NCBI GenBank assembly: GCA_007119795.1
Contig: SKOZ01000054.1
Span: 1 to 21,206 of the forward strand
Length of the DNA stretch: 21,206 nucleotides
Reading direction: 5' to 3'
DNA from: Planctomycetales bacterium
GTDB taxonomy: Bacteria; Planctomycetota; Planctomycetia; Pirellulales; Thermoguttaceae
Positions 14,882-21,206 of the stretch are shown one piece after another (the stretch's first letter is position 1; the number at the start of each line of letters is the position of its first letter). The notes under the pieces are model-generated. The model made no database searches and was not told the DNA's origin. It saw nothing but the letters and a program-made list of their open reading frames with translations. A program made the position numbers and the translations under genes.

Positions 14882-16164
14882 TGAGACGACGTGTCGTGGT
14901 CACCGGGATCGGCTGGGTGACCCCCCTGGGAGCCGGCCTGGACGGAGTCTGGCGGCGCCTGCTGGAGGGCCAGTCGGGGGTCGGCTACACCACCCTCTTC
15001 GACGCCAGCAACTTCCCCACGAAGATCTCCGCGGAGGTCCGCGACTGGGACCTCTCCGAGGCCGGCGAGGACCCGGCCGACTGGCAGTTCCAGGGCCGCC
15101 ATACCCATTTCGCCGTCGGCGCCGCCAAGAAGGCGGTGGCCGACGCGTGCCTTCTCGACGGCCCGCTCGACCCCCTCCGCTTCGGCGTCTACACCGGCAG
15201 CGGTGAGGGGCAGCAGGACTTCCACTGCTTCACCGAGATGATGGTCGCCGCCCTCGACGGCGATTCCCTCGACCTCGAGCGCTTCGCCCGCCACGGCCTG
15301 GAAGTCGTCCACCCCCTCGTCGAGATCGAGCAGGAGCCCAACATGCCGGCCGGGCACCTGGCCAGTTTCTTCAACGCCCAGGGGCCCAACGTCAACTGCC
15401 TGACGGCCTGCGCCGCCAGCAGCCAGGCCATCGGCGAGGCCACCGAGATCATCCGCCGCGGCGAGGCCGACGTGATGCTCTCCGGCGGCGCGCACACCAT
15501 GATCCACCCCTTCGGCGTGACGGGATTCAACCTCCTCACCGCCTTGAGCACGCGGAACGACGAGCCGGAGAGGGCCTCGCGCCCCTTCGACCGCCTCCGC
15601 GACGGCTTCGTCCTCGGCGAGGGGGGGGGGATGATCGTCCTCGAGGAGCTGGAGCGGGCCCGCGCCCGCGGGGCCCGCATCTACGGGGAGATCGCCGGCT
15701 ACGGCTCCACCGCCGACGCCTTCCGCATCACCGACACCCATCCCGAGGGCCGCGGCGCCATCAGTTGCCTCCGCATGGCCCTGGCCGACGCCGAGCTGGA
15801 CGCCGACGCCGTCGAGTACATCAACGCCCACGGCACGAGCACCAGCGTCAACGACCGCGTGGAGACGCTGGCCATCAAGCGCGTCTTCGGCGACCGCGCC
15901 TACCGGATTCCCGTCTCCAGCACGAAGAGCATGATGGGGCACTTGATCGCTGCCGCGGGCGTCACCGAGCTGATCATCTGCCTGCTGGCCATCCGCGACG
16001 GCGTCCTCCCCCCCACGATCAACTACGAAACCCCCGATCCCGACTGCGACCTGGACTATGTCCCCAACGCCGCGCGCGAAGCCCCGTGCAGCGTGGCCCT
16101 GAGCAACAGCTTCGGCTTCGGCGGCCAGAACATCACCCTCGTCGTCCGCCGCTTCACCGGCTGA
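14881..16164 (+). CDS. fabF: 3-oxoacyl-ACP synthase (FabF-like ketosynthase)
   Basis: Condensing enzyme that joins malonyl-ACP to a growing acyl-ACP. The 427-residue product starts MRRRVVVTGIGWVTPLG, typical of FabF. The thiolase-fold triad is complete: Cys177 in CLTACAASSQAIGEA, His317 in NAHGTSTSVND and His354 in SSTKSMMGHLIAAAG (with Lys349). FVLGEGGGMIVLE and SFGFGGQN are also present. ACAASSQA differs from the ACATGNHA/ACATSAHA of housekeeping FabF, suggesting a specialised branch. The start overlaps the preceding TGA; a GTG at 14878 in the same frame is possible, with GAGGAA upstream serving either. Last biosynthetic gene of the cluster; there is no chain-length-factor-like second ketosynthase beside it. 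Confidence 0.93.
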   Translation: MRRRVVVTGIGWVTPLGAGLDGVWRRLLEGQSGVGYTTLFDASNFPTKISAEVRDWDLSEAGEDPADWQFQGRHTHFAVGAAKKAVADACLLDGPLDPLRFGVYTGSGEGQQDFHCFTEMMVAALDGDSLDLERFARHGLEVVHPLVEIEQEPNMPAGHLASFFNAQGPNVNCLTACAASSQAIGEATEIIRRGEADVMLSGGAHTMIHPFGVTGFNLLTALSTRNDEPERASRPFDRLRDGFVLGEGGGMIVLEELERARARGARIYGEIAGYGSTADAFRITDTHPEGRGAISCLRMALADAELDADAVEYINAHGTSTSVNDRVETLAIKRVFGDRAYRIPVSSTKSMMGHLIAAAGVTELIICLLAIRDGVLPPTINYETPDPDCDLDYVPNAAREAPCSVALSNSFGFGGQNITLVVRRFTG

Positions 16165-16189
16165 GCGATTCCGCACCCATGACGCTGCC

Positions 16190-17584
16190 GTGGCCTCTCC
16201 GATCACCGCGACTCCCGGCACCCTGCGGCCCATGTTGCGGCTGGCGCTGCCCGTGCTCTTCGAGCAACTCCTGGCGATGCTCGTGGGCTTCTCCGATACG
16301 CTGCTGACCGGCCACTACCTGGACCGCCCCCACCTGGCGGCGATCAACCTCCTCGCCTACCTCCTCTGGCTCCTGTACGGCCTCTTCTCCGTGGTCGCCA
16401 TCGGGGCGACGGCCATGGTGGCCCGCTACGTGGGCGCCGGCGACTACCGCACCGCCCGCCGCGTCACCAACCAGTCCCTCTTTCTCGGCGCCTGCTTCGC
16501 CCTCGCCGCCATGCTGCTCGGCCTCTACGCGGGGCCGCGGATCGGCTTCTGGCTCCGACTCTCCGGGGAATCGGCCGCCTTCTCCGGCCAGTACCTGGGC
16601 TTCGTGGTCCCCGTGATTCCCCTCCTCATGGTCCAAGTGGTGGGCGTCGCCTGCCTGCGGGGGGCCGGCGACATGGTGGCCGGCCTGGGGATCATGGCCG
16701 TGGTCAACGCCGTGAACGTCGCCGTAAGCTGGTCGCTGGTCCTGGGGCTGGGCCCCCTGCCGCAGATGGGCTGGACCGGGCTGGCCCTGGGGACCGCCGC
16801 CGGCTATAGCGCGGGGGGCCTGAGCGCGCTCTTCCTGCTGATCGGCGGACGATCGCGGCTGCATCTCCACTGGCGGGGGCTGCGCCCCGACAAGGACCTC
16901 ATCCGCCGCCTGCTGCGGGTGGGGCTCCCCGGCGGCGCCGACACCCTGACGCTGATCGCCTGCCAGCTCTGGTTCGTCTCCCTGATCAACCGCCTCGGCG
17001 ACCTCGCCGCCGCAGCCCACGGAGTGGCCATCCGCAGCGAGTCGCTGGCCTTCCTTCCCGGCGTGGCCTTCCAGATGGCCGCCGCCACTCTCGCTGGGCA
17101 GTACCTGGGCGCCGGCGACCACCGCCGCGCCGGCCGCAGCGTCCTCATGGCGCTGCTGGTGGGCGGGGGGCTGATGGTCACCGCCGGCCTCATCTTCTTC
17201 ACCCAGGCCGACCGCCTCCCCTTCGTCTTCCTGAGCTCCGACCAGCACCAGATCGCCCGGGAGACCTCCCCCCTGCTCCGCGTCGTCTCCCTGGGGATGC
17301 CCCCCCTGGCACTGGCCATGATCCTCAGCGGCGCCCTCCGCGGCGCCGGCGACACCCGCTGGCCATTGCTGATCACCCTCGTGGGATTCCTCGGCCTGCG
17401 CATCCCCGCCGTCTACTACCTCTGCTTCCCGCAGGTCGATCTCCCCCTCCTCGGCTTGCAGATCCCCGGATGGGACCTGGGGGTCCTCGGCGCCTGGTAC
17501 GCCATGGTGGCCGATCTGACCCTCCGCTCCGGGCTGATCCTCTTTCGCTTTCTGCACGGCGGGTGGAAGCACGTCCGCGTCTAG
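16190..17584 (+). CDS. MATE-family multidrug/metabolite exporter
   Basis: Twelve-helix inner-membrane antiporter that expels small molecules using Na+ or H+. The 464-residue product has the MATE layout. Helix 1 is LALPVLFEQLLAMLVGFSDT. VGAGDYRTARRVTNQS follows helix 3, and CLRGAGDMVAGLGIMAVVNAVN is at the end of the first half. The second half repeats the pattern with QYLGAGDHRRAGRS and ALRGAGDTRWPLLITLVG. The start is uncertain: GTG 16190 is the most upstream in frame, and ATG 16232 would remove 14 residues just before helix 1. An ATG at 16179 is out of frame. No ribosome site is visible. It begins 25 bases after the ketosynthase stop on the same strand, so it is probably in the same transcript and may export or protect against the product, though substrate is unknown. 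Confidence 0.9.
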   Translation: MASPITATPGTLRPMLRLALPVLFEQLLAMLVGFSDTLLTGHYLDRPHLAAINLLAYLLWLLYGLFSVVAIGATAMVARYVGAGDYRTARRVTNQSLFLGACFALAAMLLGLYAGPRIGFWLRLSGESAAFSGQYLGFVVPVIPLLMVQVVGVACLRGAGDMVAGLGIMAVVNAVNVAVSWSLVLGLGPLPQMGWTGLALGTAAGYSAGGLSALFLLIGGRSRLHLHWRGLRPDKDLIRRLLRVGLPGGADTLTLIACQLWFVSLINRLGDLAAAAHGVAIRSESLAFLPGVAFQMAAATLAGQYLGAGDHRRAGRSVLMALLVGGGLMVTAGLIFFTQADRLPFVFLSSDQHQIARETSPLLRVVSLGMPPLALAMILSGALRGAGDTRWPLLITLVGFLGLRIPAVYYLCFPQVDLPLLGLQIPGWDLGVLGAWYAMVADLTLRSGLILFRFLHGGWKHVRV

Positions 17585-17593
17585 CGCCCCCCT

Positions 17594-17609
17594 CCCGCGC
17601 CTTGGCGGG
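17594..17609 (+). terminator. Weak hairpin after the MATE gene
   Basis: CCCGC and GCGGG pair around six bases, 10 bases past the MATE stop codon. There is no U-tract, so it is not a classical intrinsic terminator. It may mark the end of the fab-like/MATE transcript or assist Rho-dependent ending. Confidence 0.25.
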
Positions 17610-17740
17610 CACCGGCGGCGTCTGTACGATTGACCGATCGGATTCCCGATGCCCGGGCTCGTCTCACGGAACACGGAGTCGCCGGAGGGTCGGGAGGGAA
17701 TCCACCCATCGTTCATCGTTGCCGGGCACGGAGACCACGG

Positions 17741-20437
<2,697 letters not shown>

Positions 20438-20440
20438 ACC

Positions 20441-21206
20441 ATGTCTTGGAGATGGGGAGGTTGGCGGCCGTACGTCCCGGTCGCCCAGCGGCGCGCCCAG
20501 GCGGCCCGGGAGATGGAGAAGATGCGGAAGAAGGGGGTGGAGGTTCAGCCCGTGGCGATTGCCGGCCGCACCATTGCCCGGACCTTCTGGGGCCGCGCCT
20601 GGTGCGACCACCTCGAGGGCTTCGGCGACTACGCCAACCGCCTGCCCCGCGGGCGGACCTACGTCCGCAACGGCTCGGTGTGCCACCTGGCCATCGAAGA
20701 GGGGAAGGTTACGGCCAAGGTCGCCGGGCAGTCGCTCTACAACGTGGAGGTGACGATCACCACCCTTCCCGGAAAGGAATGGGCCGCTTTGAAGCGCCGC
20801 TGCGGCGGCCGGGTGGGCTCGCTCCTCGAGCTCCTCCAGGGAAAGCTCTCCGGCGAGGTGATGACCATCGTCACCGATCGCCGCACGGGCCTCTTTCCCC
20901 AGCCCAAAGAAATCCGCCTGGGCTGCTCCTGCCCCGACTGGGCGGTGATGTGCAAGCACGTGGCGGCGGTCCTCTACGGCGTCGGAGCCCGGCTCGACCA
21001 GCGGCCGGAGCTCCTCTTCGTGCTCCGCGGCGTGGATCACCTGGAGCTCGTCTCCTCGGCCACTGCCGCGGAGGTGGTGGGCAAGTCGCCGCAGGACCGC
21101 GCGCTCGACGCCGAGAGCCTCACCGACGTCTTCGGTATCGACCTGGACGACGCCGTTGCGGGGCCGACGGCCACGCCCGGCGGCCGCCCCGCGCGGCAGG
21201 GCAGTA
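20441..21206 (+). CDS. SWIM zinc-finger protein, C-terminus beyond window
   Basis: Partner protein of the preceding SNF2 ATPase in many bacteria. ATG 20441 has GGAGG about eight bases upstream, overlapping the end of the SNF2 gene. The frame is open to the edge, giving 255 residues so far. A Trp-rich opening (MSWRWGGWRPYVPVAQRR) and FWGRAWCDHLEGFGDYANRLPRGRTYVRNG at about 49-78 are typical of these proteins. The SWIM motif is GCSCPDWAVMCKHVAAVLY, with Cys162-x-Cys164-x6-Cys171-x-His173, which chelates zinc and is thought to mediate DNA or protein binding. After about residue 230 the sequence turns Ala/Pro/Gly-rich. The pair is translationally close and presumably works as one complex. Confidence 0.9.
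   Translation, partial: MSWRWGGWRPYVPVAQRRAQAAREMEKMRKKGVEVQPVAIAGRTIARTFWGRAWCDHLEGFGDYANRLPRGRTYVRNGSVCHLAIEEGKVTAKVAGQSLYNVEVTITTLPGKEWAALKRRCGGRVGSLLELLQGKLSGEVMTIVTDRRTGLFPQPKEIRLGCSCPDWAVMCKHVAAVLYGVGARLDQRPELLFVLRGVDHLELVSSATAAEVVGKSPQDRALDAESLTDVFGIDLDDAVAGPTATPGGRPARQGS

Noticed and set aside
16179..16307. ATG at 16179 as start of the MATE exporter
   Set aside because: It is out of frame with the transporter; the in-frame starts are GTG 16190 or ATG 16232.

Overview
This is a GC-rich (roughly two-thirds G+C by eye) bacterial chromosomal window with densely packed genes. No mobile elements, CRISPR array, tRNA or rRNA were seen. The lineage is inferred, not proven. The coaE-rho pair, the dehydratase/reductase/ACP/dehydratase/ketosynthase block with an oversized ACP, and the mix of genes with and without Shine-Dalgarno sites all fit a planctomycete-type bacterium. 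The hydrogenase block points to an anaerobic or facultatively anaerobic, H2-metabolising life.

Layout: (1) 1-1843, minus strand: coaE, then a roughly 320-base gap with a C-rich transcript stretch, then rho, cut by the left edge. (2) 1844-2309: divergent intergenic region with a coaE promoter candidate, an unusually strong hairpin and an AT-rich island. (3) 2310-8914, plus strand: hdrC-hdrB-hdrA-mvhD-mvhG-mvhA, a complete heterodisulfide-reductase-type complex joined to a group 3c-type [NiFe] hydrogenase. All visible cofactor ligands are present. (4) 9101-12028, minus strand: a LOG-family protein and the lipid II flippase MurJ. (5) 12029-12440: divergent intergenic region with a good sigma70-like promoter facing right. 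(6) 12441-16164, plus strand: a compact fatty-acyl or polyketide-type set of two hotdog dehydratases (one with its catalytic Glu replaced by Gln), a ketoreductase, an atypical ACP with a long insertion, and a ketosynthase. A MATE exporter follows at 16190-17584. (7) 17741 to the right edge: a SNF2-family ATPase and a SWIM zinc-finger protein, the latter cut by the window end.

How they work together: by analogy with methanogens, MvhAG would oxidise H2 and MvhD would pass electrons to the FAD of HdrA. There they would be bifurcated to a low-potential ferredoxin and, through HdrC and HdrB, to a disulfide-type acceptor. A bacterium without coenzyme M/B would need another acceptor, and that acceptor is the main open question here. 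The fab-like block looks like a dedicated acyl-chain elongation module without its own acyltransferase or enoyl reductase. It would have to borrow these from the housekeeping pathway or make an unreduced chain. The SNF2/SWIM pair is a recurrent bacterial DNA-remodelling pair of unknown physiological role.
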